Shown: positions 36,052 through 45,792, counted from the first letter of the stretch. The stretch is 64,000 nucleotides of DNA from JBKCUK01 sp046318415 (GCA_046318415.1 JBKCUK010000011.1:1-64000), one strand, 5' to 3'. Numbers and translations: made by a program. The notes: generated by a model from the sequence alone, not told the origin.

Positions 36052-37113
36052 TTAAGACATTATTCTCGGGCGAAACTGGTCTTCTTTGCCATTTTGAAAA
36101 AAGCTTTTTTTCAGGCGACTCAGATAAGTCGCAAAACGCATGTAATTTCGAATAAACACATCATTCAAGATTTTTGTCTGGGTTCTAAGGGCCATACCCT
36201 GACTATTTCCTAACAGAGATTTATGCTCGTTTTCGGCCTTTCGTCTATGCTTTGAGAAATAATGATAAAACTTTTTGTTGATCCGCTCGTAGTATATATC
36301 TTTTTTATATTTTCCCGCCAAAGCCGACAAAATACCTTCATCATGTTGTGCAAAAGAAAAATTGGGTTGGTTGGGAAGTTTTGACTCTTTCCCGGTGAGT
36401 AAATCTGTATTCAGGCAATACTTAAGCCATTCACGGATGAACTCTCGAGTTTTTGGTGTGTTTCTCAATAAGATAAGACCTGCCCAAACATGTGGACTTT
36501 TGTAGCATTCCTCTGTCTGGCACCCCATGGCGGCAAATGTATCACCGGTTGCACACCTGGAAGCCGTGCCATATTCTTCCGGCGGATAATCAAACAGGAC
36601 AATATCTTTATCCTTCAAAAGAGAGGAAACATACTCTGTGATGGGACGCCGGATCAAAAATCCTGAATCTCCATACAAAAGCACATCACCTTCAGGAATG
36701 TTTTCCAATGTTTTTAAAATGAAATAGGGTTTCCAAAGCCAATATCCTGCCCCGATCTTTTCATGCAGGATTGGATTTTCTTTTAGAAATTCTGCATCAA
36801 TATGCTCTTTGCGGTACAGATAAATAAAATCAACCCCACGGTTTATACCTGAATAGGCTTCCATACTGCGATTTTTATGAAAGACATCTGGGCCATGGGC
36901 ATACGTCACAAGATGAAGACTGTATCCCTTTTCGGATTCAGGGCGGTGGTAGACATCAGCTCTCGATAAGTCAGCCAAGTTTACTAAGGATAATACTTGG
37001 CCGAGATAATAAAAGGGAATGATGATGAGGAGGATCACCACACTACGCGACAAAAAGAGTGAATAACGCTTGAAAAATACTACCAAAATAGAGAAAAATT
37101 TAGAAGATATCAT
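36052..37113 (-). CDS. Membrane-anchored glycosyltransferase-like protein
   Basis: 353 residues. One N-terminal transmembrane helix (about 22-42). The soluble part has GAGYWLWKPYFILKTL (121-136), EGDVLLYGDSGFLIR (141-155) with a D-x-G/D-S metal/nucleotide-sugar motif, then AGLILLRNTPKTREFI and FAQHDEGILSAL. This arrangement recurs in a family of bacterial glycosyltransferase-like proteins tied to surface polysaccharides. The donor and acceptor are unknown. Lower confidence is due to recognition by motif alone. It is monocistronic, with dispersed repeats on its downstream side. Confidence 0.65.
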   Translation of the reverse strand: MISSKFFSILVVFFKRYSLFLSRSVVILLIIIPFYYLGQVLSLVNLADLSRADVYHRPESEKGYSLHLVTYAHGPDVFHKNRSMEAYSGINRGVDFIYLYRKEHIDAEFLKENPILHEKIGAGYWLWKPYFILKTLENIPEGDVLLYGDSGFLIRRPITEYVSSLLKDKDIVLFDYPPEEYGTASRCATGDTFAAMGCQTEECYKSPHVWAGLILLRNTPKTREFIREWLKYCLNTDLLTGKESKLPNQPNFSFAQHDEGILSALAGKYKKDIYYERINKKFYHYFSKHRRKAENEHKSLLGNSQGMALRTQTKILNDVFIRNYMRFATYLSRLKKSFFQNGKEDQFRPRIMS

Positions 37114-37519
37114 AGTAACTGTTCAAATCTATTCAAAGAGAAGGATGAAGGCACTAGGTGCTTTTTTCTGTTCTTAAAGTGCAACAATCTCCTTTCTAAG
37201 GCCATTTTGCAAGACCAAAAAGAGGCGTTTGATGACGTCTTCTTGGGTTGTGAAAGCTCTTTTGGTTCTGATTATTTTTTCATTTGGCGCTCGATGGCCT
37301 CGATCTTATTGGTGGCCTTGGTGGCCATTGGATGTCATCTGGGAAACCAAGGAAGGATATGATTCCTTAACCATGGGGATTAGTAATATCCGGGTTTGGT
37401 GGCTCATTATTCCCGCCTCTTTCCTTAGTAACCAAAACGGTTTTTTCTTCTGCATCCATGGATTGCCGCGCCGGCCCATGGCCTCCTCGCGGGGACGTGG
37501 CATCACAGCGGTTTAAAGC
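37114..37519. other. Intergenic region between glycosyltransferase-like gene and rluD
   Basis: 406 bases. It holds copy 4 of the dispersed repeat (37459-37497). A plus-strand ORF at 37229-37516 (95 codons, GAGG before its ATG, Trp-rich and hydrophobic at the start) runs straight into the repeat, which argues against it being a conserved gene. No other feature is supported. Confidence 0.5.
37459..37497 (+). repeat. Dispersed repeat, copy 4
   Basis: TGGATTGCCGCGCCGGCCCA then TGGCCTCCTCGCGGGGACG. The centre CCGGCC..GGCC is self-complementary, so the transcript or single strand can fold. Confidence 0.6.
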
Positions 37520-38488
37520 CTAGGTCTGCGTGCTTAAAAGCGCTTCAACGGCAAGGAAATCAGCAGGTGGGTCGGTTTCGAAGTGACACAATTCGCCTGT
37601 TCGTGGATGACGCAACTGCAGTCGCCAAGCATGCAAACAAGGCCGGGTGTTGTCCTCGGTTAACGGATTCACCTTTGCCAAAAACCCGGCTGGAACGCCT
37701 CGTGGTGGACGACCATATTGGGGATCCCCAATCAAAGGATGCTGAATACTGGTCATGTGCACGCGAATTTGATGGGTACGCCCCGTATCCAGCTTACATT
37801 CCACAAGGCTAGCCATTCTACCAAAACTGCGTCGCGTGATATAGTGCGTGCGGGCTGGCTTACCGCTGCTGGTCACCAGGGCCATCTTCTGACGGTCGTG
37901 GCGGCTACGGCCGATATGGCCCTCAACAACACCTTGCAGAGGGTTTGGCACCCCCCAGACCAGCGCCAAGTAAAGCCGTGACAAGGTTCGATCGGCAAAT
38001 TGGGCACTTAAACTGTGGTGCGCCGCATCATTCTTTGCGACCACCATAAGCCCGCTTGTGCCCTTATCCAGACGATGCACGATGCCAGGACGCTCCACCC
38101 CACCAATGCCCGATAGACGATCCCCGCAGTAATGTAACAGTGCATTGACCAAGGTTTGATCGACATTGCCCGCACCAGGATGGACCACTAAGCCCGCAGA
38201 TTTATTAATGACGATGATGTCTTCGTCTTCAAAAACAACATCCAAAGGGATCTCTTGGGCGGCGATTGCGGCAGGTGCTGCGGGCGGAATCGTCACGACA
38301 ATCACCTCGCCCCCTTTGAGTTTGAGGGAGGCTGTTGTCACCACATGCCCTTGACACGCTACCTGACCAGCCTCGATCAGCTCCTTCAGTCGCGTGCGGC
38401 TTAACTGGGGTAGAGTTTGGGCCAAATAAGCATCAAGGCGGGCACCACGACCCGCCTCAGCAACCGCCACCTCAAGCGTCTCTTGCAT
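37520..38488 (-). CDS. rluD: 23S rRNA pseudouridine synthase, RluD/RluA family
   Basis: 322 residues. N-terminal S4 RNA-binding domain (about 15-75, RLDAYLAQTLPQLSRTRLKELIEAG region). Catalytic RluA domain with GIVHRLDKGTSGLMVVAK (catalytic Asp in HRLD), LVWG, and TGRTHQIRVHM with YGRP. It makes pseudouridines in helix 69 of 23S rRNA, important for ribosome assembly. It starts 29 nt after the degP stop on the same strand and so may be the last gene of the hflK-hflC-degP-rluD run. Confidence 0.9.
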   Translation of the reverse strand: MQETLEVAVAEAGRGARLDAYLAQTLPQLSRTRLKELIEAGQVACQGHVVTTASLKLKGGEVIVVTIPPAAPAAIAAQEIPLDVVFEDEDIIVINKSAGLVVHPGAGNVDQTLVNALLHYCGDRLSGIGGVERPGIVHRLDKGTSGLMVVAKNDAAHHSLSAQFADRTLSRLYLALVWGVPNPLQGVVEGHIGRSRHDRQKMALVTSSGKPARTHYITRRSFGRMASLVECKLDTGRTHQIRVHMTSIQHPLIGDPQYGRPPRGVPAGFLAKVNPLTEDNTRPCLHAWRLQLRHPRTGELCHFETDPPADFLAVEALLSTQT

Positions 38489-38517
38489 CAGGACGTCCCA
38501 TTGCTGTTGCGAGATCG

Positions 38518-40056
38518 CTATTTCTTGTCCCGCTTCGACTTATCCTGAGGACTTTGCAAAGCAACAGGGATATAGCGCAATGTGCCTCCCCGATTCATCA
38601 GCAGCAACACCTGCTTACGACCTGATTTGCGCGCCTCCTCAACCAGCTTGGCCACTTGCGCCGGAGTGGTGATTTTTTCCGTGCGGGTCCCGACGATGAT
38701 CTCAGTGATGAGATCCCCAGGACGCACACCTTTTTCGGCTGCATCGCTGTCCGGATCAACGTGGACAACCATCACAGCCTTGGTGTCATCGGGCAAACCA
38801 TAGCGCTCGGCATAATTGGGGCGCAAAGGCTGGAGTGTCAGTCCAAGCACACGCTCGCCCTTTGTGGTCGAAGGCAATCTTTCATCACCCTCTTCTGCAA
38901 TGAGCCCAGCTTCTTCGGCTTCTTCAAACTGCCCCACAACAGCTTCCAGGTTGACTTCCTTACCTGCGCGCCAAACGGTAATCGTTGCCTTCTGGCCGAT
39001 GGCACTCTCACCCACCAACCGAGGAAGCGCCCGCAGATCTCGCACCGCTTGCCCATTGAATTTTACGATGACATCACCGCGTTTCACACCGGCCTTCGCA
39101 GCCGGACTGGTGATCACAACCTGCTTTACGAGCGCACCGGAGGGCTTTTCAAGACCCAAGGCTTCAGCGGTGCTTTTATCAACTTCTTGAAGCTCGACGC
39201 CCAACCAACCGCGCTTGGTACGACCAAAATTCTTCAATTGATCAATGACCGTGCGGCCGATATCCACTGGCACGCCGAAGCCAATCCCGATATTACCGCC
39301 ATTGGGCGAGAAAATAGCGGTGCTAATGCCAATCACCTTGCCTTGAACATTAAACATGGGACCACCCGAATTACCCATGTTAATGGAGGCATCCGTTTGA
39401 ATGTAACCATCAATGTAGTCAGCAGCAGCCAGCCCCGGTGCCTTGGCGGATAAATCACGGGCAATGTTGGAGACAATCCCCACCGTCACAGTGCCGCCCA
39501 AACCAAACGGGTTGCCAATGGCGATCAACCAATCACCCACACGCAAATCCTTTGGATCTGCCCATTCCACGGTCGTCAGTTTTTTGTCCGTCACCACCTT
39601 CAGCAGCGCTAAATCCGTGCGGGGATCACGCCCGACGACCGTTGCTTTTAGCTCGGTTTCATCCTGAAGGGTTACCGTAATTTCTTCTGCATCGGCAATC
39701 ACATGGTTGCACGTTACGATCAATGCTTCCTTGCCATTTTGCGAGATGATGAAACCGGATCCCAGGGATGTGGCTTTGCGCGAACGCAGCTGGGGATTGC
39801 CCTCGAAAAAATGGCGAAAGAGCTCTTCAAAGGGTGAGCCCGGAGGAAAATTTGGCATATCCATGGGCGGGCGCTCGCGAGACACTTCTGTCGTGGTCGA
39901 AATATTCACCACAGCCGGCATCAGTGGGGCGACGATATCCGCAAAGTTATGGGGAGGCGTCACCGCGGCATGAACCGGCAGACCCCATGTCATTACGCCA
40001 AGAGCCAAAAGCATCACGGTCTGCTTAAGCTTTGTCGGCATGAAATCCATCATCAA
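38518..40056 (-). CDS. degP: Periplasmic serine protease DegP/HtrA
   Basis: 512 residues. Signal peptide 1-30 (GLPVHA|A). Trypsin-like domain with His118 (TCNHVIA), Asp148 (DPRTDLALL) and Ser230 (GNSGGP). Two PDZ domains follow (about 285-385 and 410-500; GVKRGDVIVKFNG and GVRPGDLI). It degrades or refolds misfolded envelope proteins. It lies behind hflK-hflC, the classic alphaproteobacterial arrangement, and probably belongs to the same heat/envelope-stress unit. A tandem ATG pair sits at the start. Confidence 0.95.
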   Translation of the reverse strand: MMMDFMPTKLKQTVMLLALGVMTWGLPVHAAVTPPHNFADIVAPLMPAVVNISTTTEVSRERPPMDMPNFPPGSPFEELFRHFFEGNPQLRSRKATSLGSGFIISQNGKEALIVTCNHVIADAEEITVTLQDETELKATVVGRDPRTDLALLKVVTDKKLTTVEWADPKDLRVGDWLIAIGNPFGLGGTVTVGIVSNIARDLSAKAPGLAAADYIDGYIQTDASINMGNSGGPMFNVQGKVIGISTAIFSPNGGNIGIGFGVPVDIGRTVIDQLKNFGRTKRGWLGVELQEVDKSTAEALGLEKPSGALVKQVVITSPAAKAGVKRGDVIVKFNGQAVRDLRALPRLVGESAIGQKATITVWRAGKEVNLEAVVGQFEEAEEAGLIAEEGDERLPSTTKGERVLGLTLQPLRPNYAERYGLPDDTKAVMVVHVDPDSDAAEKGVRPGDLITEIIVGTRTEKITTPAQVAKLVEEARKSGRKQVLLLMNRGGTLRYIPVALQSPQDKSKRDKK

Positions 40057-40116
40057 AACAACCCTCTCCTCATCAACATCGCACCATGCACATTAGCTCG
40101 ACTAACTTAGCAGAAT

Positions 40117-40995
40117 TTATTTTGCATGTTGATTGAGATATTTAAAAAACTCACCCTCTGGACTCAGAATCCAGGTGGTATTCCCGGACTGCAAAGCATC
40201 CTGATAGGTCTGCAGCGAGCGCCAAAAAGCAAAAAACTCACTATCCTGATTAAAGGCATCAGCGTAGATTTTGGCGGCCTCAGCATCACCTTTACCGCGC
40301 AAGATTTCGGACTCACGCTTTGCCTCTGCCAAAATGATCGTCTGTTCGCGATCGGCTTGGGCGCGCATTCCCTGGGCAAGCTCATCACCCTTTGCGCGCT
40401 CTTGCTTTGCCTCTTGCTTACGCTCGGATTCCATCCGTTTGAAGATGGCCTCGCTATTTTCTTTCGGCAAATCGGCGCGAACCACACGCACATCAATGAC
40501 GCCAACACCAAATCCCTCGGCTGAAGCCCGCACTTCCTTCAAGATCTCGTTCATAATTCGACTGCGATTTTCAGAGAGCATTTCCGATAATGGCGCCCGA
40601 CCGATGACCCGACGCATGGTCGACGACACACTGGCGGCAAGGCGATTTTGCGCCCCATCGATGGTTGCCACAGTTTTATAAAAGGTCAGCACATTATTGA
40701 TGCGAAACCGAACATAAAGATCCACCACAAGGCGCTTTTGATCTCCAGCAGTCACCTCGATGGCAGGCAGATTGTAATCCAAAAGGCGCTTATCATAGTA
40801 GAGAACCTCTTGAATCAGCGGAATTTTGAACTTCAAACCCGGCTCTTCAATGACGCGCACAGCCTGTCCGAACTGTAAGACCAAAGCCTGTTGGATTTGC
40901 GGCACCGTAAAGACCGAAAGCATGAGTCCGAACACGAGGGCAAGACCGACCAGCAAACCCGCAAAGAATTTTGTTTGAGATGTGGGCATCGTCAT
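40117..40995 (-). CDS. hflC: FtsH protease modulator HflC
   Basis: 292 residues. One N-terminal transmembrane helix (about 10-28) and an SPFH/band-7 domain: VPQIQQALVLQFGQAVRVIEEPGLKFK and the DLYVRFRI stretch, then a long coiled coil (ESERKQEAKQERAKG). With HflK it forms a membrane cage that restrains FtsH. The ATG overlaps the hflK stop (ATGA), so translation is coupled. Confidence 0.95.
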   Translation of the reverse strand: MTMPTSQTKFFAGLLVGLALVFGLMLSVFTVPQIQQALVLQFGQAVRVIEEPGLKFKIPLIQEVLYYDKRLLDYNLPAIEVTAGDQKRLVVDLYVRFRINNVLTFYKTVATIDGAQNRLAASVSSTMRRVIGRAPLSEMLSENRSRIMNEILKEVRASAEGFGVGVIDVRVVRADLPKENSEAIFKRMESERKQEAKQERAKGDELAQGMRAQADREQTIILAEAKRESEILRGKGDAEAAKIYADAFNQDSEFFAFWRSLQTYQDALQSGNTTWILSPEGEFFKYLNQHAK

Positions 40996-42098
40996 TGTGC
41001 GTTCTCCTGGGCTGGTTTTTTGGCAGGTTCTGATGCTTTTAAGCCAGGTAAGGGCAGATAAGGCAGGGTCGATTGGGCCTTACCATTGGGCAGCACCATC
41101 TTTTGCGCTTCTTTCAGCAGGCCGCCCACACCGTCGATGTAAAGACGTTTCTTGGTAACTTCAGGCGCAGCCTTGTATTGCTGCAGAACGGCCAGGAAAC
41201 GCTGGGTCTCACCTTGCGCCGCTGCGACGACAGACTGACGATAAGCTTCTGCTGCCTGCAGAATTTGCTGGGCTTCACCTCGTGCCCTCGGCACCACAGC
41301 ATTTTGATAACTCTTTGCATCGTTGATTTTACTCTCACGGTCAGCGCGCGCCCTTTGCACATCAAGGAAAGCATCGCGCACTTGCTCGGGCGGGTCGACG
41401 CTTTGCAAACGCACTTCGTGGATTAGGATGCCGAGGCCATACTCATCCATCATGCCTTGCAACAACCCTTGAGCTTTTTCAGCCACTTCCGCACGACCTG
41501 TCGTCAGAGCAGAGGCGATAGGGGTTTGGGCAATGACTTCACGCACAGCACTTTCAGCCGCAAATTTCACCATTTGTTCTTGGCGGGCGTTGTTAAAGAG
41601 GAACTGCTTCACGTCTTTGATGGACCAGAAAACCGTAAAGGTGACTGAGACGATGTTTTCATCGCCCGTGAGCATGAAGTTCCGGCTTTCTTCACTTTGC
41701 AGCGCCGCAACAGAAGTCGACGCGATACCACTGTCCACGCGGTTCAGCTGCGAGACTTTGGTCACAATGGCTTGTTCGATGGGCGAAGGGAAGTGGTAGC
41801 GCAGACCTGGCTGGGTAATGGTGGTGAATTTACCAAAACGCAACTCTACACCCAACTCGCCTTCCGAGACACGATAAAAACCGCTGGAAAGCCACAGCAG
41901 GGCAAGCACCAAAAGGCCCAGCCCCACCATTTTTCCCGGATGGCGGTACTTATTCATCAAGCGCTGAAGTTCTTCTTGGCGCTGTTTCAGGATCTTCTCG
42001 AGATCGGGTGGCGTTGGACCTTTCCCGCCACCATTGCCACCGCCCCATGGACCCTTACCGCGACTTCCCCAAGGGCCATCACCGTCTTGCCAAGCCAT
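40992..42098 (-). CDS. hflK: FtsH protease modulator HflK
   Basis: 368 residues. Gly/Trp-rich N-terminus (WGSRGKGPWGGGNGGG), one transmembrane helix (about 58-75), an SPFH domain with SEGELGVELRFGKFT and GLRYHFPSPIEQ, and a coiled-coil tail with Ala/Arg/Glu repeats ending Pro/Lys-rich. It is the first gene of hflK-hflC-degP. The partner HflC is encoded next, and the target is the membrane protease FtsH (not in this window). Confidence 0.95.
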   Translation of the reverse strand: MAWQDGDGPWGSRGKGPWGGGNGGGKGPTPPDLEKILKQRQEELQRLMNKYRHPGKMVGLGLLVLALLWLSSGFYRVSEGELGVELRFGKFTTITQPGLRYHFPSPIEQAIVTKVSQLNRVDSGIASTSVAALQSEESRNFMLTGDENIVSVTFTVFWSIKDVKQFLFNNARQEQMVKFAAESAVREVIAQTPIASALTTGRAEVAEKAQGLLQGMMDEYGLGILIHEVRLQSVDPPEQVRDAFLDVQRARADRESKINDAKSYQNAVVPRARGEAQQILQAAEAYRQSVVAAAQGETQRFLAVLQQYKAAPEVTKKRLYIDGVGGLLKEAQKMVLPNGKAQSTLPYLPLPGLKASEPAKKPAQENAQ

Positions 42099-42186
42099 AA
42101 AGCACCACCCTCATGATTTTGTTTTGCATTCTCTCTCTATCCTTTATAAATGAGGTTATGAGATCCTACAATCCAAGTTCGTTACC

Positions 42187-43266
42187 GTGTCATCGCCTTT
42201 AACCGTTTCTGATGTCCTTGAGCGCTTGCGGACTTTTCAGCATCCCAACCAACCCCAGTTGGGAGATATCGTTACATGTCAAATGGTTGCAGGCGTGACG
42301 GTGGATCACCATCAGATTGTGGTCAGTCTTTTAGCAACCGCTGAAGATGCCAAAAACTGGGAGCCATGGCGCCAAAAAGTCACAGCAGCGCTTCAAACCC
42401 TACCTGGTGCTGGAAAAGTCTTTGTTGTTTTCACGGATCACAAAGAAGATCCCGCAAACAACCCCAAAGGCCGGGCCATTGCAAGAGGTCAGTGGGAACT
42501 GCCGCAGTTCAAGCACATCATTGCTGTGGGATCCGGCAAGGGCGGGGTGGGCAAATCAACCATATGCTTGAATTTAGCCGCCAGCCTGCAGCGGTTGGGG
42601 CTTAAAGTCGGTCTTCTGGATGCTGATATTTACGGCCCTTCGGTGCCCAAACTTTTAGGCCTGAATACCAAAGCAGTGCTCGCTGAAAATAAGAAATTAC
42701 AGGTCGTCGAGGCCCATGGTCTCTTTGCTGCGTCCATTGGCTTTTTGATCGACGAGGAACAACCCGTCATTTGGCGTGGCCCCATGGTCCAGTCAGCGGT
42801 TCGACAATTACTGCAGGATGTCAACTGGCCGGCTCTTGATGTCCTGTTGATCGATTTACCGCCCGGAACCGGTGACATCCATTTGACATTAGTGCAGAAG
42901 GTTCCCTTGAGCGGTGCAGTGATCGTCTCGACACCCCAGGATTTAGCGCTTTTAGATGCCCGTAAAGCCCTTGCCATGTTTCAAAAACTGAACGTGCCAA
43001 TCCTGGGACTTGTGGAAAATATGAGCCTCTTCACCTGCCCCAACTGTGGTCACGAGAGCGCTATCTTCACCCATGGCGGGGCTGAAAAAGAAGCCGAACG
43101 CCTTCAAGTACCCTTTTTGGGCGCCATTCCTTTACACATGGCCCTTCGTGAAAGCGCAGATGCGGGCAAACCCTACGTCCAGGTGCATCAAGATAGCACG
43201 TGTGGGGTTTTTCAGCATGCCGCAGAGCAAATCATTCATCATTTAAGCCATCAAGTCGCGGCATAG
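42187..43266 (+). CDS. mrp: Iron-sulfur cluster carrier protein Mrp/ApbC (NBP35 family)
   Basis: 359 residues from a GTG. An N-terminal DUF59/MIP18-like domain (1-85) precedes the P-loop ATPase. Deviant Walker A GSGKGGVGKS (115-124), DADIYGPSVPKL, IDLPPGTGDIHLT, and the cluster-binding C-x-x-C in FTCPNCGHE. It binds and transfers [4Fe-4S] clusters to apo-enzymes. It is divergent from hflK with an ~88-nt shared upstream region. Confidence 0.94.
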   Translation: MSSPLTVSDVLERLRTFQHPNQPQLGDIVTCQMVAGVTVDHHQIVVSLLATAEDAKNWEPWRQKVTAALQTLPGAGKVFVVFTDHKEDPANNPKGRAIARGQWELPQFKHIIAVGSGKGGVGKSTICLNLAASLQRLGLKVGLLDADIYGPSVPKLLGLNTKAVLAENKKLQVVEAHGLFAASIGFLIDEEQPVIWRGPMVQSAVRQLLQDVNWPALDVLLIDLPPGTGDIHLTLVQKVPLSGAVIVSTPQDLALLDARKALAMFQKLNVPILGLVENMSLFTCPNCGHESAIFTHGGAEKEAERLQVPFLGAIPLHMALRESADAGKPYVQVHQDSTCGVFQHAAEQIIHHLSHQVAA

Positions 43267-43384
43267 ATCCATCATAAGGAAACGCTGGCAAAGGACTGGC
43301 GGAGCATCTGCAGATATTCCGGTCTGCCCTTATCCATCGCAGGAGTAGTGATTAAACCTTCAGTGCCTGCTGAGGCGTTCGTCG

Positions 43385-44524
43385 CTAGAGGCTGCTTTGG
43401 GTTTCTTTATAAGCCCACTCCAGCCATGGCCCGAGGGCTGCGATATCCTCCGCCTCTACCGTGGGCCCACACCACAGGCGAAGGCCGGGCGTTGTTGAGA
43501 CATGATTCTTAATGTCATAGGCCACCTGATGCTGGATCAGCAATGCGCACAGTGTTTCCACAAAGCGCCACTGGGAAGCAACACCCATCTCCTCCAGCGT
43601 GGTAATTTTCAAAGTGACACTGACCTTTGAGCGTTGCGCCGGATCCGCAACCATAAAATCTAAAAAAGAAGAACGTGCAACCAGATCGCACAGGGTTTCA
43701 TAATTGCGCTGCACCCGGGCCAAGAGACCTTTCAGACCACCTTGAGCTTGCGCCCACGCCAGCGCATCGAGGGCATCTTCCACACACAGCATGGAGGGGG
43801 TGTTGGCAAGCTTCGCCTCGAACAAGTTTTTGCGAACGGTTTCGCCATCTTTGAAGCGCATCAAATAGGGTATGGGCCACTGGGGGGTGTAGGTCTCAAG
43901 ACGTGCAAGTGCCCGCGGACTCAGCACAACCATGCCGTGCGCTCCCTCTCCGCCCAGGCCCTTTTGCCAAGAGAACGCCACCGCATCCAACTTTTCCCAG
44001 GGCAAGTCTGTGGCAAACGCTGCCGATGTTGCATCACACAAAACCAATCCGCCGCGATCCCTTGGGATCCACTCACCCGAAGGGATGGCAAGACCTGAGG
44101 CTGTGCCATTCCATACCAGCATCACGTCGCGCTCAAAATTGACCTGCCCCAGATCAGGTAACTGCTGGGCAGAGCCTTCAAAAACCCTCAAATCTTGGGG
44201 GATCAAATGCTGCAAGTCCCCAACCCAACGGTGACTAAACACATCAAAATCAACAGCGTCCACACCCCGGGCGCCAATAAGGTTCCACAGGATGGCTTCC
44301 ATGGCGGCCGTTGCAGAACCATTGATAAGGGCGATCACGTAGGAAGCTGGGATTTCTAAAATCTGACGCGTCTGTTCATAAACAGCAGCAATGCGGGCGA
44401 CACCCACTTGCGAGCGGTGGGAGTGCCCCAGAAGAGCGGACGCAAGAACACTGGGGCTCCATCCTGGTCTTTTGGCACAAGGACCCGAAGAAAACTGAGG
44501 ACGCTGGGGTTTAGGATAGTGCAT
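43385..44524 (-). CDS. serC: Phosphoserine aminotransferase, alphaproteobacterial type
   Basis: 379 residues. N-terminus PQFSSGPCAKRPGW and LLGHSHRSQVG identify the alphaproteobacterial SerC subtype. PLP features: Asp164 (LCDATSAAF) and the Schiff-base Lys188 (SFSWQKGLGG-like AFSWQKGLGGEGAHG). It converts 3-phosphohydroxypyruvate and glutamate to phosphoserine. serA, its usual partner, is not adjacent, so the pathway cannot be judged complete. It may also serve pyridoxine synthesis. Confidence 0.92.
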   Translation of the reverse strand: MHYPKPQRPQFSSGPCAKRPGWSPSVLASALLGHSHRSQVGVARIAAVYEQTRQILEIPASYVIALINGSATAAMEAILWNLIGARGVDAVDFDVFSHRWVGDLQHLIPQDLRVFEGSAQQLPDLGQVNFERDVMLVWNGTASGLAIPSGEWIPRDRGGLVLCDATSAAFATDLPWEKLDAVAFSWQKGLGGEGAHGMVVLSPRALARLETYTPQWPIPYLMRFKDGETVRKNLFEAKLANTPSMLCVEDALDALAWAQAQGGLKGLLARVQRNYETLCDLVARSSFLDFMVADPAQRSKVSVTLKITTLEEMGVASQWRFVETLCALLIQHQVAYDIKNHVSTTPGLRLWCGPTVEAEDIAALGPWLEWAYKETQSSL

Positions 44525-44563
44525 CGTGGGTTAAAACTCTTCCAGAAAAGGACTCTCTTCAGG

Positions 44564-45037
44564 TTATACACCCTCAAGGGCAAGAAGTCGACGCTTGCGG
44601 TCCAAACCCCAGTGATAGCCACCCAGCGCACCCCCCCTTGCAACCACACGGTGACATGGGATCAGTATGGAGAGGGGATTGGCCCCCACCGCAGACCCCA
44701 CCGCACGGGCGGCTGTCGGATGGCCTATGGACCTGGCAAGATCACCATAGGTTAACGTCGTCCCTAACTCCACCTGCCGCAAGGCCTGCCATATTTTCAG
44801 CTGAAAGGGTGTTCCCTGCACCCTGGCATATTGAATGGGGATGACATCGGCTTCATCGAGGATTTCACCTGATGCTTGGTCAGCAAAGTCGACGCGCACC
44901 AAATCTTTACCGAGAATCCCAAAGACCACATAACCCATGGCAGGCCACGCCACAGAAATCGCTCGCTCAGGCTTAAGTCTAGGCCCCTCGTTGAAGTGAA
45001 TCTGGACTGCTGTCAAGGCATGCAGTGGCGTAATCAT
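44564..45037 (-). CDS. ogt: Methylated-DNA-[protein]-cysteine S-methyltransferase
   Basis: 157 residues. Active-site IPCHRVV with acceptor Cys128, the Arg finger region GHPTAARAVGSAVGANP, and TPFQLKIWQAL with the DNA-binding helix. It repairs O6-alkylguanine by suicide transfer. The ATG at 45037 has AAAGGG at 5 nt and gives a 59-nt overlap with the kinase gene upstream. A second ATG 33 codons in would remove the overlap but has no RBS. The Ogt versus Ada-C assignment is nominal. Confidence 0.88.
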   Translation of the reverse strand: MITPLHALTAVQIHFNEGPRLKPERAISVAWPAMGYVVFGILGKDLVRVDFADQASGEILDEADVIPIQYARVQGTPFQLKIWQALRQVELGTTLTYGDLARSIGHPTAARAVGSAVGANPLSILIPCHRVVARGGALGGYHWGLDRKRRLLALEGV

Positions 45038-45761
45038 GGATGCCCTTTCGTGTATATTCGCGGCCTTGCCTCACGGCTTCATCTAAGCTTAAGCCCAAGG
45101 CAATGTTGGCGGCAATAGCTGCCGTCAGCGCATCACCCGTCCCTTCGGGTGAACGATCGCCGTATCGGGGACTGGAATAGGTCAAGACACCGTTTTCACT
45201 GGCAAAGATGTCGAAAACCACATCGCCAATCAGGGATCCTCCCGTCAGCAAAACAGCACTGTTGCCCAGGGTCATCAACATGTCGGCGGCATGGCGCATA
45301 CTCTCAAGATCACGAATCTCAAGGCCAGTGAGGCGCTGCGCTTCGCTGATATTGGGGCATAAAAGGTGGGCACGGTGAAAAAGACGCCGCTCATAGGCAC
45401 GCATAGCCTCTGGCTCCATCACCATCTTCTTCCCCCGTGCCGAGGTCATCACAGGCTCAAGAATAATCGTAATGTGACGGGGCAAAACCTGCTGTTCAAT
45501 AAAATCACCGATAAGGTCCATCATTTCAGCAGTAACGAGGGCGCCGATTTTCAAACACGACACATCAGGCGTCAAAAGGTGACTCAGCTGCGCTTGCACA
45601 AGTGACACAGCAAAAGGGTGAAAAGCGCCATCTTCTGGACTGACGCAATAGGTTGCAACGGACCTGGTATCAACACCGTGCTCTGTTGCGGTGATCACAT
45701 CGCGGGTAATTCCCGCAAAACCTCTTGGATCAAGTTTTCCAATACTCAGTATCGTCGCCAA
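44979..45761 (-). CDS. ThiD/PdxK-like ribokinase-family kinase
   Basis: 260 residues. The fold follows hydroxymethylpyrimidine kinases (ThiD): LSIGKLDPRGFAGITRD, KIGALVTAEMMD, ILEPVMTSARG, LLCPNISEAQRLTG, VLLTGG. The anion-hole motif is PEGTGDALTAAIAANIALG with Asp210, whereas ThiD normally has GTGC. Asp here is the pyridoxal-kinase and general ribokinase pattern. It therefore phosphorylates either HMP(-P) or a B6 vitamer. No other thiamine gene is nearby. It overlaps the downstream MGMT gene. Confidence 0.75.
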   Translation of the reverse strand: MATILSIGKLDPRGFAGITRDVITATEHGVDTRSVATYCVSPEDGAFHPFAVSLVQAQLSHLLTPDVSCLKIGALVTAEMMDLIGDFIEQQVLPRHITIILEPVMTSARGKKMVMEPEAMRAYERRLFHRAHLLCPNISEAQRLTGLEIRDLESMRHAADMLMTLGNSAVLLTGGSLIGDVVFDIFASENGVLTYSSPRYGDRSPEGTGDALTAAIAANIALGLSLDEAVRQGREYTRKGIHDYATACLDSSPDSLQRGA

Positions 45762-45792
45762 AGCTCACCTCGCACCTATGCTGGCGGTTGTG

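Noticed and set aside
37146..37168. Hairpin AGGCAC-TAG-GTGCTT followed by T-run on the plus strand
   Set aside because: No rightward gene lies upstream for it to terminate; the stem is short and includes a G-T pair.
37229..37516. 95-codon hydrophobic ORF with a fair RBS
   Set aside because: Its 3' third is the dispersed repeat element and its composition is odd (clustered Trp); not enough to call a gene.
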